From the NCBI GenBank assembly GCA_905182985.1, contig CAJJDN010000022.1, positions 469,019 through 531,291 on the forward strand: 62,273 nt of DNA, read 5' to 3'. The notes below the pieces were generated by a model. It did not search any database. It saw only the letters and a program-made list of their open reading frames with translations, and was not told where the DNA came from. The position numbers and the translations under genes were made by a program. This document shows positions 42,935-53,932 of the stretch, in pieces (position 1 is the first letter of the stretch; every line of letters starts with the position of its first letter). This DNA is from Paramecium sonneborni (Eukaryota > Ciliophora > Oligohymenophorea > Peniculida > Parameciidae).

Positions 42935-43299
42935 AATAAATAAGTATATTAAATAAATATAGTAATATGAAATTTCAATTCCTTAACAGAAAAAAGTACT
43001 TTTTTCATTAGAATTTTATTATTAAAATAAATGACAGATTTTAAAGAGATTTTAAAATAAAATATTTTTCGATTAAATGTAAAAATAATAAAGGAGTGAA
43101 AGAAAGAATAATTAAAAAAATTATGTTTTGAATTAAGTTAATTTTTTTATATAAATGAGAAATACTTTTTTTAAGAAATGAATAAAATTTCGAGTTGTTA
43201 ATTTAAAAGCATTAAACGAATCTAAAATTCAGCACTAAAGATTAGTGAACTATCATAAATTTTAATTAGTGATTAATTTAGCAAATAAGAACTAAAATC
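42935..43299. other. Intergenic, nothing seen
   Basis: 365 bp of A/T-rich DNA between two same-strand genes; presumably the 3' end of the GNAT gene and the promoter of the next gene. Confidence 0.5.
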
Positions 43300-44244
43300 A
43301 TGAGTCAAGTTTTTTAAAGGATCAAAAATAAATGTACTTTTGGTACTAAAAGAGCAGAGAAATTGATTGAAAAAGAGGTATAAAATAAATAGGTAACTTA
43401 ATATTGCCTAATGGATAACTAATTAGGACTTTTAAATAAAGATTACATTTTTGTATACAATACAGATATTGGTAATCTAAGTTTTATACTAAGATAAAAG
43501 TTATTTACAAAATACTCAAAAATAATTATTTATCATTTTAGGTTTATCAAATTTCAAAATGTACATTTGCTTCTTTTTGTTTGTACTGATAGAATCGTAG
43601 TGTTTTATAAAAATCGACTAATTTTTAAGTAAAAAATAAATGAACCATTGTACAGATATGACAATTTCTATTATGACAAATATGAAAATTATTTCATAAT
43701 TTAAGGGAGAACAATGGCAGATAATTTTAGTTTATTTATAGTAAGTAAACTTTTTTAGAAACATGCAAGTCGATATTGTTTAACTCCAAATTATCTTCGA
43801 TTAGCATTAGATTATAATTCAATATTCTATGAAACAAAAACAATCTTTAAATAATTAGGATAGAATTATTTGACAATAGATTCAATATGTATGCTTCCTT
43901 AACATAAGTTATTTTTATATAATAAATAAGAAAAAGAATTATATTTATGTGATTTGAATAAACTTTATTTAGCATATCCAACATTTGCATATTTAGATGA
44001 ATATGAACATAGTATATTTAAAATTGATAAGACATAAAATTGTTTACCATTTTAATATATAATTGGTGTTTATAATAAGGTTTATGCTGAAAAAATTGAA
44101 TATCATAGAAACTATTTATTATTAGTATAAGAGAAAGATCCTATATCAGAAATAGTATGGAAAGAGTAATACTGTTTAGAGGAAGAAGGAACCTTGAGTT
44201 ACATGACAAAAAATGGAAAAAGATATAGAGGAAGAGATGTGTGA
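43300..44244 (+). CDS. Unknown 314-aa protein
   Basis: Intronless frame of exactly 315 codons including TGA, starting MSQVFQRIKNKCTFGTKRAE. It is beta-rich with repeated aromatic-hydrophobic strands (NVHLLLFVCTDRIVVFYKNR, FSLFIVSKLFQKHASRYCLT, QNYLTIDSICMLPQHKLFLY, NKQEKELYLCDLNKLYLAYP), reminiscent of a beta-propeller or WD-like fold, but without a signature repeat. It ends GTLSYMTKNGKRYRGRDV. No transmembrane segment. It is transcribed just ahead of eL6. Confidence 0.65.
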
Positions 44245-44296
44245 TTAAGGATAATTAAATTTAAAATTAGATTTAAAATTAATTAAAATAAAATCA

Positions 44297-44915
44297 ATGC
44301 CTGCCAAAAAGAGAACTGTGAGAATTGGAAATTGGTACAAGAGTGATGATGAAAAAGTCCATTTCATCAGAAAGAGAAAAGTATAATCAAATAAAATCAA
44401 AAAGGCACCTAGACCATCTAAATTGAGAAAGATTGTTCCTGGATAAGTGTTAATCTTATTGTCTGGAAGATTCTAAGGAAAAAGAGTAGTATTCTTGAAG
44501 TAACTTAAATCTGGATTGTTGCTTGTAACTGGTCCATTCAAAATTAATGGTGTCCCTCTTAAAAGAGTTAACTCAGCATATGTTATCCCAACATCCACTA
44601 AAGTTGATGTGACTGGAGTTAATGCCACCTAAATCGATGATGATTATTTCAAAAGAACTTAAGCTTAAAGACGTAAGAATGAATAAGGATTTTGGGCCAA
44701 AAGAGGAGAAGTAATTTTTATATCTATATATTTATTAGCTCACAGCTGAATAATAAGCAACAGAAAAAACTAGATTGGAAGGAAAGAGAAATACATAAAA
44801 ATCAGTTGATGCTGCATTGATCACTGCAATTAAGAAAACATAACTTTTGAAATAATATCTTGGTGCTCGTTTCACCATTGGAAAAACCACAAGACCTCAT
44901 GAGTTAGTCTTTTGA
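44297..44915 (+). CDS. RPL6: 60S ribosomal protein eL6
   Basis: 196 aa with one 28-nt intron. Recognised by [60 protein letters not shown] and the C-terminal basic helix region. In eukaryotic RPL6 the core [46 protein letters not shown] matches closely. It begins [21 protein letters not shown] structural component of the large cytosolic subunit. Confidence 0.96.
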
Positions 44916-44983
44916 TCATTACCCAGATTTTATCGTACAATAATAAATATTATAAATCAATCTAAATAAATATTTATCTCTTT

Positions 44984-45960
44984 TCAAAATAAACTCATCT
45001 AACTATTCTTGTTCTCTTTTTAACTAATATATCTTGTTCTTAAATAAGGCTATTATCCTAAATTTAAGATCTTGTCAACATTCACTTAACAATCAATTTC
45101 AGGACTTTAATTATATTTTATATATACTTAAGTCTTGTTAATGAAGCACTTTATTATAATTAATTCTTATATTTTTAATAAGGATTTTATAATTACTCTA
45201 ATTTTTTTTACATTAGTTATTCATTATTTTATAAATCTTTCACCCTCTATTCCAAATCAACTATTCTCTACTATAATTCCTACTTTTCCATTCTCATAGC
45301 CTTTAATAATGAATTATAATTATCATCAACTTCATCATATTAATTGTTGAGTTTTTCTATTAATTATTTCAATGTATTCATTGACTATTTATGTGATTAG
45401 GTATTTATATCAATACCTTTTTGATTATTATATAAGATTCTTTCTTCATTTTCAAAAGTGTTTTAATTTTCTTTATTCATTTTAAACTCCTTTAAAAATA
45501 AATCATATTGTTAATTAATGAATGATTATAATTTCTGAAATTTATCTTTTAAATTATTGCAATTTCCACATATATATTAACCAGATTTTAAAGCTTACAA
45601 TTATTAAGCTAGAATTTTAATTTATTCATCTTTTTATTCTAACAAATGTTTTTGTTCTTTAATTACTAAAATTTTAGATTTTTCAATATTTTCACTACCT
45701 TCCTTTTATTTTATTTTTAATTCAGAAGGACCAAAGAAATTTGCAATAACTGAACTTAATGATCCTGATTATTTAACTCTTTAAGATAATTAATTATTTT
45801 GGGTACTTCTATGAGTAGTTTCTTTAGATTGTGTTCTTTCCTTAATTTAATCGTGAATTGATTTGCAGACTAATTTTTATTAGTTCTTTGATAAATTGAG
45901 TGATAATTATGATTGATTACTTTTATCGCACAAAATATACTTTTATTGTTAATGTTGCAT
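44984..45960 (-). CDS. Coiled-coil protein, unknown
   Basis: 317 aa with one 23-nt intron near the 3' end. It begins MQHQQQKYILCDKSNQSQLS. After about 90 disordered residues, a near-continuous coiled coil runs (KILVIKEQKHLLEQKDEQIK ... QELQQRIVDLEQRVKDLQNN), interrupted by a CxxC element (SGQYICGNCNNLKDKFQKL) that is too short for a classical finger. It ends YLRTRYISQKENKNSQMSLF. Possibly a cytoskeletal or basal-body component; no family recognised. Confidence 0.7.
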
Positions 45961-46036
45961 TAATTTTAACGTATATTATTTATATCAAAATTTACAAAAA
46001 AAATGTTAATAAAATTTTTATAAATTCTATATAAAA

Positions 46037-47036
46037 TCATTAATATGCTGCAACAATCTAATTTAGACTTTCATTAATTTCATATTCAATATTAAAAAAT
46101 TGTTTTGGAACTTATTAAAATTTTTTGATAGTTTTTTCCAAAATATTTACATTATTACTATGATTACTAATTTAAGCAATGCCAGGGTAAGTTTTCTCAA
46201 GTATACCCATGTGAGCGGGAGTTTATGTAATATCTTGAACCCATTTTACCTATTCTAAATTGGGTTCTCCTCTAATAATGATTCCTGTTTTATTGAATTT
46301 ACCTTCTTGATAATTAATACCTCCAAAATTATTAGCAAAGGCATTTACATATGTGTTATCAAAACCACAAGATAAAAATTTTTAATCATATTCTAAAAAT
46401 AGATTTTAAGAGAATGTTGTGATATCTAATTGCTTTTTATATGCTTAATTTATTGAAGCTAAACAAAAACTTAAGAATTATGAAATATTTCTTGGAGGAT
46501 AGGTTGTATATTATTTATTTTCTAAAAATACACTCCCATTAATCTATAAACAAACCTCTGCAAATTCTTAAAGCATTTCATAACACTTTAACATACTTAT
46601 TTGCTGAGAATATGATATTTAATCTTCAATCAAGTTGACAAAATAAAATGGAACGGTAGGTATCAACTCTTATTATTCTTTAATGTAATTATCATAATTT
46701 TAATTTGTTGTATTGATAACAAGTATTCCTTGCAAATTTTCGCATTTCTCAACCATCTATCTAAAAGAAGAAAACTATAAAATGAATAGTATTATATACA
46801 TTTTATTTTGCATATATTTTCTTCTTTTGAAAAGATGTATCAGAATCAACAAATATGGTTTTAGGAATAAATTGCCCATTCTAAGTTTCATAATAAAAGG
46901 ATTTAGCTAAAAAATCTGATTCTTTATTTAAGAGATTCAAATCCTAAATTTAATTTTCAGTTGCTAATTATTCTTACAAATGATCTCCAATTATACTCCC
47001 ATTCCATCCTAAGTTGAGAATGATTAATTCCTTCAT
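46037..47036 (-). CDS. Highly divergent tubulin-superfamily protein
   Basis: 324 aa with one 25-nt intron. The start MKELIILNLGWNGSIIGDHL mirrors tubulin's REIVHIQAGQCGNQIG strand and T1 loop, and YYETQNGQFIPKTIFVDSD mirrors the YVPRAVLVDLEPGT segment. MVEKCENLQGILVINTTNQN corresponds to the KECDCLQGFQL(T)HSLGGGTGSG helix and T4 loop, but the GGGTGSG signature is absent. YSQQISMLKCYEMLQEFAEV parallels the YNATLSVHQLVENTDETYC stretch. The C-terminal domain is short. It is probably not polymer-forming or GTP-hydrolysing. Divergently transcribed from eL27 (117 nt between starts). Alternatively a rare tubulin isotype of ciliates. Confidence 0.7.
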
Positions 47037-47153
47037 CTCTTTGAATATTATATATTAATGAATTAGTTAATTATATGAGATAAATAATTTGGAATAAATT
47101 ATTAAAAGATTTATTAAGTATTTTGAAATGGGAAAATTGTAAGCAATTGTAAT

Positions 47154-47663
47154 ATGGCTAGCTTGAAACCAGGTCGTTTAGTAGTTATGCTTGCCGGTAG
47201 ATAAGCAGGAAAGAAAGCTATTTTGATAAAAGCAAATGAAGAATCAACTAAAGTAAATCAAAATATGATTTATTTTAGGATGCAAAATTCCCAAATGGTT
47301 TAGTTGTTGGTATCTAAAGATATCCCAGAAAAGTAACCAAGAGAATGGGTTAAAAGCAAATCAGAAAGCGAACTACATTGAAGGTGTTTATTAAATAATT
47401 AAATCTTAATCACATTATGCCAACAAGGTAATAGTTTTATACCATTTTTCTATAGATATAGATTGGAAGAATCAACATTGAAGGAAGTCAGAGACAGAAT
47501 TGAGAGAGTTAAGGAATCTGAATTAAAGAATGTTGAAAAAAGAAAAGAATTGAGAAAGAATCTTAGAAAATACTTAGCTGAGAAATACAGAACATTACCA
47601 GCAGGTAGTTTGGCTGATAAGAAAGCTTAATCAAGATTCCTATTCTCAAAATTGAGATTCTGA
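47154..47663 (+). CDS. RPL27: 60S ribosomal protein eL27
   Basis: 151 aa with introns of 26 and 28 nt. It begins MASLKPGRLVVMLAGRQAGK (KOW motif) and continues KAILIKANEESTKDAKFPNG, LVVGIQRYPRKVTKRMGQKQ and LNHIMPTRYRLEESTLKEVR, matching RPL27. It ends RFLFSKLRF, the conserved RPL27 C-terminal KWFFQKLRF. A large-subunit protein. Confidence 0.96.
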
Positions 47664-48086
47664 TATAATAAAGTATAATATAAAATATATTATTATTGTT
47701 ATTATTTTTTTATCTCATTCATATATCTATTTGAATTCTTTCATCTTCCATCTAAGATGAATAATTTATTTATATGATTATTACTAAACTTTCCATTTAT
47801 ATCATATAAATAGAGTATGAGTTAGACTTTTACAAATTTCAGTATTGTTTTTCATGGAGAAAATGAATTCTCAATTTTCTACCGGTATTGAATGTTATTT
47901 GTAAAGTAGAGAGAATTTTTGAAGATTTTAGCATTAATTATATTAAATCAAAATTTGTGTAGAATTGAGTAATTTTAAATTATAAGAATAAGATTTGCTT
48001 ATAAAATATTCGAGTAGAAATTTAGAAAGGGGAGAGATAAGAATCCAAAATCTTGCTGATATTAAAAAAAATAAAATATATTATAT
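47664..48086. other. Intergenic, nothing seen
   Basis: About 420 bp of A/T-rich sequence between eL27 and the small CaaX gene; promoter region of the latter. No coding or RNA signal. Confidence 0.45.
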
Positions 48087-48323
48087 ATGAATCAAAAATC
48101 AAAAAAAGTGCATGCTGATCCTTAGATAGAACTAAAATCTTAGAATCGTTAAAGTTAAATTCGAATAGATACTTATGGTAAGCAAATTTTGAAAGGATAA
48201 AAAAATCATAAAATTGCATTCAAGGAGCATATTAAAACAATTCACATCGTAGAGAATTGGAAATTGTACAATCTTGATCATGTGGATAAAGAAGATGATT
48301 CTTGCGCATGTTAACTAGTTTGA
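48087..48323 (+). CDS. Small protein with RVxF-like site and C-terminal CxCaaX, paralogue of 31435-31728
   Basis: 78 aa, single exon. It starts MNQKSKKVHADPQIELKSQN, then RIDTYGKQILKGQKNHKIAF, KEHIKTIHIVENWKLYNLDH, VDKEDDSCACQLV. It shares with the 97-aa protein the blocks RxDxY, KNHKIxF, VENWKxxN, an acidic DD and a terminal CxCQ[LI]x. CQLV fits a CaaX box, with a second Cys two residues upstream. Predicted to be prenylated (and possibly palmitoylated) and membrane-attached; KIAF may dock protein phosphatase 1. Lys-rich N terminus. Confidence 0.75.
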
Positions 48324-48490
48324 TGATTTAATAATAGTTTATTTTTGATTTAAGTTGTTATAAGTTTATAAAATGCAGTTTCGACTGATATAAAAATTAG
48401 CTATAGTTTGTGTGAAGTTGAGATTATCACACAAATTCCTATTATGAGAATAAACAAATTAATTTCTTAAATTGAGATATTATTTAAAAT

Positions 48491-49285
48491 ATGTACCCTT
48501 AAAGTACTTAATATCCAAATTCTAAGTACAAAACCTAGCTTTGTAGACATTTTAGTATTGATTTAAAATTTATGTGAATAGCACAAAATGGAGTTTGCGC
48601 TTTAGCAATAAGATGTTAATTTGCTCATGGACCATAAGAACTTCGTTAGAATGCTTAATAGCCTCAAAGTTTCCCAGAATAGACTATCTAAACAAATGCA
48701 TATAATAAAGTATAGGGAATCAATCCTATGATTGTGAATTACAAAAGTAATTATTAAGGATTAATTAATATAGCATAATTATGTAAGCATTTTAATCCTT
48801 AAACTGGACAATGTAAGAATGGCCCTACATGCACCTTTGCACATGGGGAAACAGAGTTAAATACAATGCCATATTTACAAAATTAATATTTGTAATACTA
48901 TAATTTTGATTATTTCTGATTAGATTGATGTAATAACAAATGAAATAGATGAATTAGTAATAAATGTAGGCAGAACTAACTTAGTAAATATTAGTGATGA
49001 TTTTAACAAATATGGAACACATATTTCCAGGTTAACAAGTATTTTTTTGATAAAATTTAGCAAATTATTACTTTGTTGAAGCAAGGATAAGAGAAAGCAA
49101 AATCAGGAGACACTTAAGGAGCAAGTGAAATAATTAAATTAATAATACATGATTAGGATAGATCAAAAGAAGAGAAATAATAATATCAATAAATTTATAA
49201 TAATGCTTAAAGGCATTATGATTAAAAATTGAAAGAGATTTAATCTTCATAATAGTAGTAGTAATAGTAGTAATAGCTTTATTGA
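48491..49285 (+). CDS. Tandem CCCH zinc-finger RNA-binding protein
   Basis: 237 aa with introns of 27, 32 and 22 nt (total in phase). The N terminus MYPQSTQYPNSKYKTQLCRH leads into finger 1, C-x8-C-x5-C-x3-H (CRHFTQNGVCALAIRCQFAH). Finger 2 is C-x9-C-x5-C-x3-H (CKHFNPQTGQCKNGPTCTFA followed by H). The leading KYKTQLC resembles the TTP-type lead-in. The C terminus is helical (ITLLKQGQEKAKSGDTQGAS) and ends in poly-Gln. Such proteins bind AU-rich mRNA 3' regions. Confidence 0.85.
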
Positions 49286-49392
49286 AATATATTATTATAT
49301 ATACACATATTATAAACGAAAATTATTATTAAACTTTAAATAGAGTAAATAAGGAAGGCTTGAAGGTATGTTTTATAATTAATATACATATT

Positions 49393-50007
49393 TCATTAGA
49401 TTTATTATTGCTATTATTTTTACAATTAGATTTATTTCCATTGTTTTAAGTATTCAATAATTTATAAGATGTTTTATTCTAATTATGGTACTTCTTCATT
49501 ATTCAATTCCATAATAATATTTTATTTATAAGAACTAAACATAATTACAATATATAAATAACCTTTCTACCTCATCTTTGCTTACATCTAAAATTTCACA
49601 TTCTATGTTTTCAGTTATTTTTTTTTCTTCATATCCTCTTGCTTTAAGTCTGTCATAGAGAACAGTATTATTGGTCCTTAACAAGACAACTAAATCAAAC
49701 CACTAAGTATATAAGTATTATTTACTCTTTCAGGAAAGAAAGAAGATGTATGAAAATCTATAATCATTCCTCCAATTTGCATAGCTTGTTCTAATTCATC
49801 ACATACCATATCTTAATCAAATTCTGGAACATTAAATTCTTGATTCCATTATTTATATAATTTCTTTTAATTAATTAACAATCCAACATCAACATATTAA
49901 AGACCTTCAATATGTTCACTTAATAATTTTCCTAAAGTACTTTTACCAACACCTGGTGTTCCTGTAATTAAAATGTTAGGTTTTTATCTATTATTTTCAA
50001 TTTCCAT
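49393..50007 (-). CDS. AK6: Adenylate kinase isoenzyme 6 / Fap7 (hCINAP)
   Basis: 187 aa with introns of 23 and 28 nt. The P-loop is PNILITGTPGVGKSTLGKLL. The AK6-type NMP region follows: DVGLLINQKKLYKQWNQEFN, VCDELEQAMQIGGMIIDFHT, then SSFFPERWFDLVVLLRTNNT and LYDRLKARGYEEKKITENIE, matching human AK6 closely. AK6/Fap7 acts in small ribosomal subunit maturation with Rps14 and has adenylate kinase and ATPase activity. The tail is Gln-rich. It lies 59 nt from tRNA-Val. Confidence 0.93.
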
Positions 50008-50066
50008 AAATTAATTATGAAATTATTGAAAGAATTAAACTCTTATATTGATTTAATTTACAGTAC

Positions 50067-50139
50067 GCGGTTGTGGTGTAGTGGTTATCACGTCAGTCTC
50101 ACACACTGAAGGTCCCCAGTTCGAAACTGGGCAATCGCA
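50067..50139 (+). tRNA. tRNA-Val (anticodon CAC)
   Basis: 73-nt cloverleaf: acceptor GCGGTTG with CAATCGC, D arm with AGTGGTTA loop, anticodon stem TCAGT/ACTGA with loop CTCACAC (anticodon CAC), T arm CCCAGTTCGAAACTGGG. Discriminator A, then a T-run. Very similar in form to known eukaryotic tRNA-Val(CAC). Confidence 0.96.
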
Positions 50140-50305
50140 GTTTTTTTATTTAATAATTTATTTATTTTTTATTATATATATCTCCTTATCATATTTATAT
50201 ATATAGGAATTTTTAATTTTTAATTATTATAATATTAAAAAAAGTTTTATTAGTCAAAAATAATTTACTTAATGAAATAATTTTTTTTATTTTATCTAAC
50301 AGTTA

Positions 50306-51154
50306 ATGAAAATAGCATGTTAATTAGGAGATATGTTTATTACAGCTGCTTATGCTCCAAGTGGTAGAGCTACTTGTAAAGGTTGTTAAGGCAAAATTGC
50401 TAAAGAAGAACTTAGATTAAGTAATATTGTTGATGAAGATCATTATCATCAAGAACATCATTTTCATGCTGATTGTTTTTAATTAAAACCAGCATTTAAA
50501 AATGCAACATATAAAGATATTTTTCATGTTGAAAATCTATCAAAAGAAGATTAAGAAAAAGTCAAAGCTATTCTAGAAAAATTATAAAAAACAGAAGTCA
50601 AAAAGAAACCTTAATAAAAAAAAATCAATCCAAAATCTAAATAAAACAAATCTAAAAAAAGTGATGTTGGAGATGATAGTGATAGTGATGATGATTATAA
50701 AGGAACAAAAAAATAAAATGATAAATAAACTAAAATTGAATAAAAAAATGAAAAAAAATAAGTGATTTCAAAATAATCAGAATCATTTCAAAATGTTAGT
50801 GATGAAGAAGAGGAACCTGAAGTATTTGTACTTTATGATAAATCATAAAAAGAAGAATTTAAGAAAATCTAAAAAGAGCTAGAAAAAAAATCAATGGGTT
50901 AGTTGAAATAAATGTTAAAAGCAAATGATTAAAAATAAACAGGTAATAAAGGTGAACTTATTGAAAGAATTGCGGATTGTATGATTAAAGGATGTTTAGA
51001 GAAATGTCCTAATTGTTCTGGAGGAAGACCAAAGTTTAATCCTATTTAGAAGATATTTAAATGCCCTGGATATATGGATGACACAGAATTCAGATTTTGC
51101 AATAAATCTTATTAACCTTAAGATCTTAAAAGAATTCCTTGGGTTGATGTTTGA
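50306..51154 (+). CDS. PARP-type zinc finger + PADR1-like protein lacking PARP catalytic domain
   Basis: 282 aa, intronless. Residues ~10-65 are a PARP zinc finger: MFITAAYAPSGRATCKGCQG, KIAKEELRLSNIV, then HHFHADCF (C-x2-C ... H-x2-C). A lysine-rich linker with KKSDVGDDSDSDDDYKG follows, then a PADR1/zinc-3-like domain: LKQMLKANDQKQTGNKGELI, ERIADCMIKGCLEKCPNCSG and FKCPGYMDDTEFRFCNKSY. This corresponds to the N-terminal half of PARP1. No WGR or catalytic domain follows before TGA (ends RIPWVDV). It likely binds DNA breaks or ends, possibly during genome rearrangement. Acidic and Lys-rich linkers suggest nuclear location. Confidence 0.87.
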
Positions 51155-51887
51155 TATTAAATAACATTATATTGAAGATCTTACTGATCAATAATATATT
51201 TAATATTATTAATCCCAGTTTGAATCTTCTAATCTATTTTGCACCATAGACAAACCAACACTCTTTATAATAATTTCTTTTGAAATTAAATAGTGTGGAG
51301 ATACAGGGTGCGTATTATAGTTATACTACAAATATATACTCTCCCGTAGACTCAAATATATTCAATTTAAGGTGACAAAGCGCCCTCAACAATGAAATTA
51401 ATCAAAGTTTCTGAATACAGCCTTAAGGTTTTGGGAGAGATTTTATTTATCACAAATTTTATTAACAATCTTCACATTAAGTCTAAACAGGTATGCAAAA
51501 CGCAATACCTGAAAATGTATGCCAAGCTGTATATTTTAATTGTGATTTAAAAAATATTTTAATTAATTAAATCCATCAATTATTTACTCTAATTTTCAAT
51601 CTTCAAATTATCATCTTTTTAAATATCTTATTTACGATCAATTCCATTTTATAAGGGTATTTTCACTATTAAATTTCAGAAATAAAAGTTAAAATATCAA
51701 TTTTTATTTATTTATAACATCTATAATTATAAACTACAAAAATTAATAAATCATGATCATTATATGTATTTTACTATTTTACTCAAGCGAAGAATAGAGT
51801 TTTTTATGAGATTCTAATTAATTTGAAAATTTATGTTTCAGTATTTATTAATTAAAAAATTTATTGTTCGATTAACGGAATAAAAAA
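51155..51887. other. Intergenic containing a candidate structured RNA
   Basis: About 730 bp without a protein gene. Between about 51290 and 51445 the sequence is less A/T-rich than its surroundings and folds (see the ncRNA entry). The rest is A/T-rich. Confidence 0.5.
51290..51445. ncRNA. Candidate structured non-coding RNA
   Basis: A stem-forming pair CTCTCCC (51339-51345) and GGGAGAG (51433-51439) encloses a second pair TTAAGG (51367-51372) and CCTTAA (51421-51426), with a further local GGTG...CGCC hairpin at 51371-51384 as an alternative. Upstream, GTGTGGAGATACAGGGTGCG is also unusually G-rich for this DNA. The strand cannot be decided. It does not match snRNA, 5S, SRP or tRNA motifs that I recall. 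Could be a snoRNA, a species-specific RNA, or chance. Confidence 0.35.
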
Positions 51888-53785
51888 ATGAAAAATTCCC
51901 TAACTAAATTTTATACTTTAAACTCATTTTCGCAAGATAAAACATATACCTTTGTTAAATAACGAAAGGAATAATTGCAAGAAGAAATTAGTAGAATAAA
52001 TGATGAAACAGAATTTGAAGTATTAATAAATATTAATTTATGAGGATTTTACTGAATTTAAGACATTAAATTTGAATGAAACCATAATTTCCATTAAATA
52101 CACAGCTGATCAATTTTATGATCCTTTTTAATAATAAGAAATTAAAGTTGAGCATTATGTTTAAGAATTGATTTACAATGTAAGAAGAAAATATCCATGG
52201 ATTACAATTTTGGAAAAAAGAATATCTTAATCAGCTGAATTACTTTGTTAAATTTAAATTTACAATTAGAAACATAAAATTGTTTTATTTAATAAACCTT
52301 TTACAAATACTCAACATATTTTAGAATTATTAAAACTATATATTGAGAGAGGAACAATAAATATTAAATTTATTTGCCATAATTAAGATGTAATAGCATT
52401 AGGTGGTCATTTGAATAATTTATTTGAAGATGCTTTTATTACAATCTCTTAGAAAGATAAATTATAAATAAATGATAAATCTCATATTCCTGCAAAATTA
52501 GTAACTATTAATAAAAAGCTTACTTCAAACTTTATTAATTTTAAAGATCTTCCTTCAAATAACGAATATGTAGTTGATATTTAAGGAAAAAATTTTAAGT
52601 ATATTCATCAAGATGTGCATTTTAATGAAAATGTCATAGAACTAGAAAGAATTGATATCATATAAGCCAAATATAAATTGATTTATTAAGGAAAACTTGT
52701 GGAAGCAGATAAATTTTCAGTTAATGGAATACCCATAATTTTTAATGGAGAATACAGATTTTGGACAAAACCTTAAGCAGAATATATTGTTAGTATTGAA
52801 AAATTAGATTTTTATCAGAAATAGCATATTTTAATAACAAAAGGTTTTGGAGAATTTAAATAGGATATCGAAATGATCAAGATATAGAAAACAATTTTAA
52901 AGATTACAAGTAAAAATATTATAGATTCATCAATACTTGATGATGTGGATATTAGTATAGATGGTAAGGTTGTTGGATAAACGAATAAAAATGGAATCAT
53001 TGTAATTTAGAATCTTGAATTGAAAAGTATTGTAATCAAAGCAGCAAAAAAAGGATTTCTTACTATGCCTTTAAAATTTGATATTTCTGCAAATAATATT
53101 GGTTAAAGTCTATTAATTGAAATGTTTCCAGATTATTTTAGTTTAATGAATTAATTTCATATTTTGGTAGTTAAACCTAAGAGTGCTAAGAGATTATCAC
53201 TTTAATTAGTTGATTTAGATGAATAAAATAAAAATAATATTTAATAAAAGATAGTTCCTTATCACAATGGTGTTGTAGTGAACTATGGAATTCATATTGG
53301 AAACTTTGATGTATTTGACAAATAGAAAAATATCTATAAATTATACATTAAAGATTCTAAAGAGGTTTTACCAAGATGTAGATAAACAAGTAGTAATACA
53401 AATAAAAAATCTTAACATGTTAATTCATCACCTTTAAATTAAATGAAAACAAGAATAATTAATTAAAATTCAGATTTAAAGACAGAGAGGGGTTTGAATT
53501 AAAATAAAAAAGTAACTACAAATTTAGAAGTTGAGCATTTGCATATCTATCTATCTTTTGGAATGGATATATTGTGTTCGCAAATTTTTGAGGTTGAAAA
53601 ATTCACCTCAAAAGTTTATGCAACTATAAATTGTAAAATTTATTTGAGTTATATTTTTAGTGCAAAGAAGAATTGTTGAATTGGATGGTAAAGCTTATAG
53701 TTGTAGAAAAGAGAAGTCTCAATAAAAAACAAATAAAAGACGTGAAACTGGAAATATACTACAATTATTAACAAATCAAATATGA
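51888..53785 (+). CDS. Unknown 614-aa protein with beta-sandwich-like repeats
   Basis: Three exons (introns 25 and 28 nt), total exactly in phase. It begins MKNSLTKFYTLNSFSQDKTY. The N-terminal third is mixed alpha/beta. From about residue 230 there are repeated beta-rich blocks of about 70 residues: LVEADKFSVNGIPIIFNGEY, DDVDISIDGKVVGQTNKNGI, IVIQNLELKSIVIKAAKKGF, like PEGA or carboxypeptidase-regulatory Ig-type modules. A Ser/Asn-rich linker follows, then a last exon QRRIVELDGKAYSCRKEKSQ. No signal peptide or membrane helix. Function unknown. Confidence 0.7.
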
Positions 53786-53932
53786 TTACTTTGATATATG
53801 AAATATTTAGATAAAAATTAATCTATTAAAAAATTGTTTAAAAATATAGACTATTATAGAACTCAATATATAATTTTATATAATTAAATTGTGTATTTCT
53901 ACAAATAATCATAAATAAATTAAGAAATAGTT

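Noticed and set aside
49245..49280. TAG/TAA triplet repeat as a microsatellite only
   Set aside because: It lies in frame at the end of the CCCH gene and encodes poly-Gln under the ciliate code, so it is coding.
51290..51445. Idea that the structured region is telomerase RNA
   Set aside because: No template complementary to ciliate telomere repeats (CCCAAA/CCCCAA tandem) was found; CCCAAAACC on the minus strand is a single partial match.
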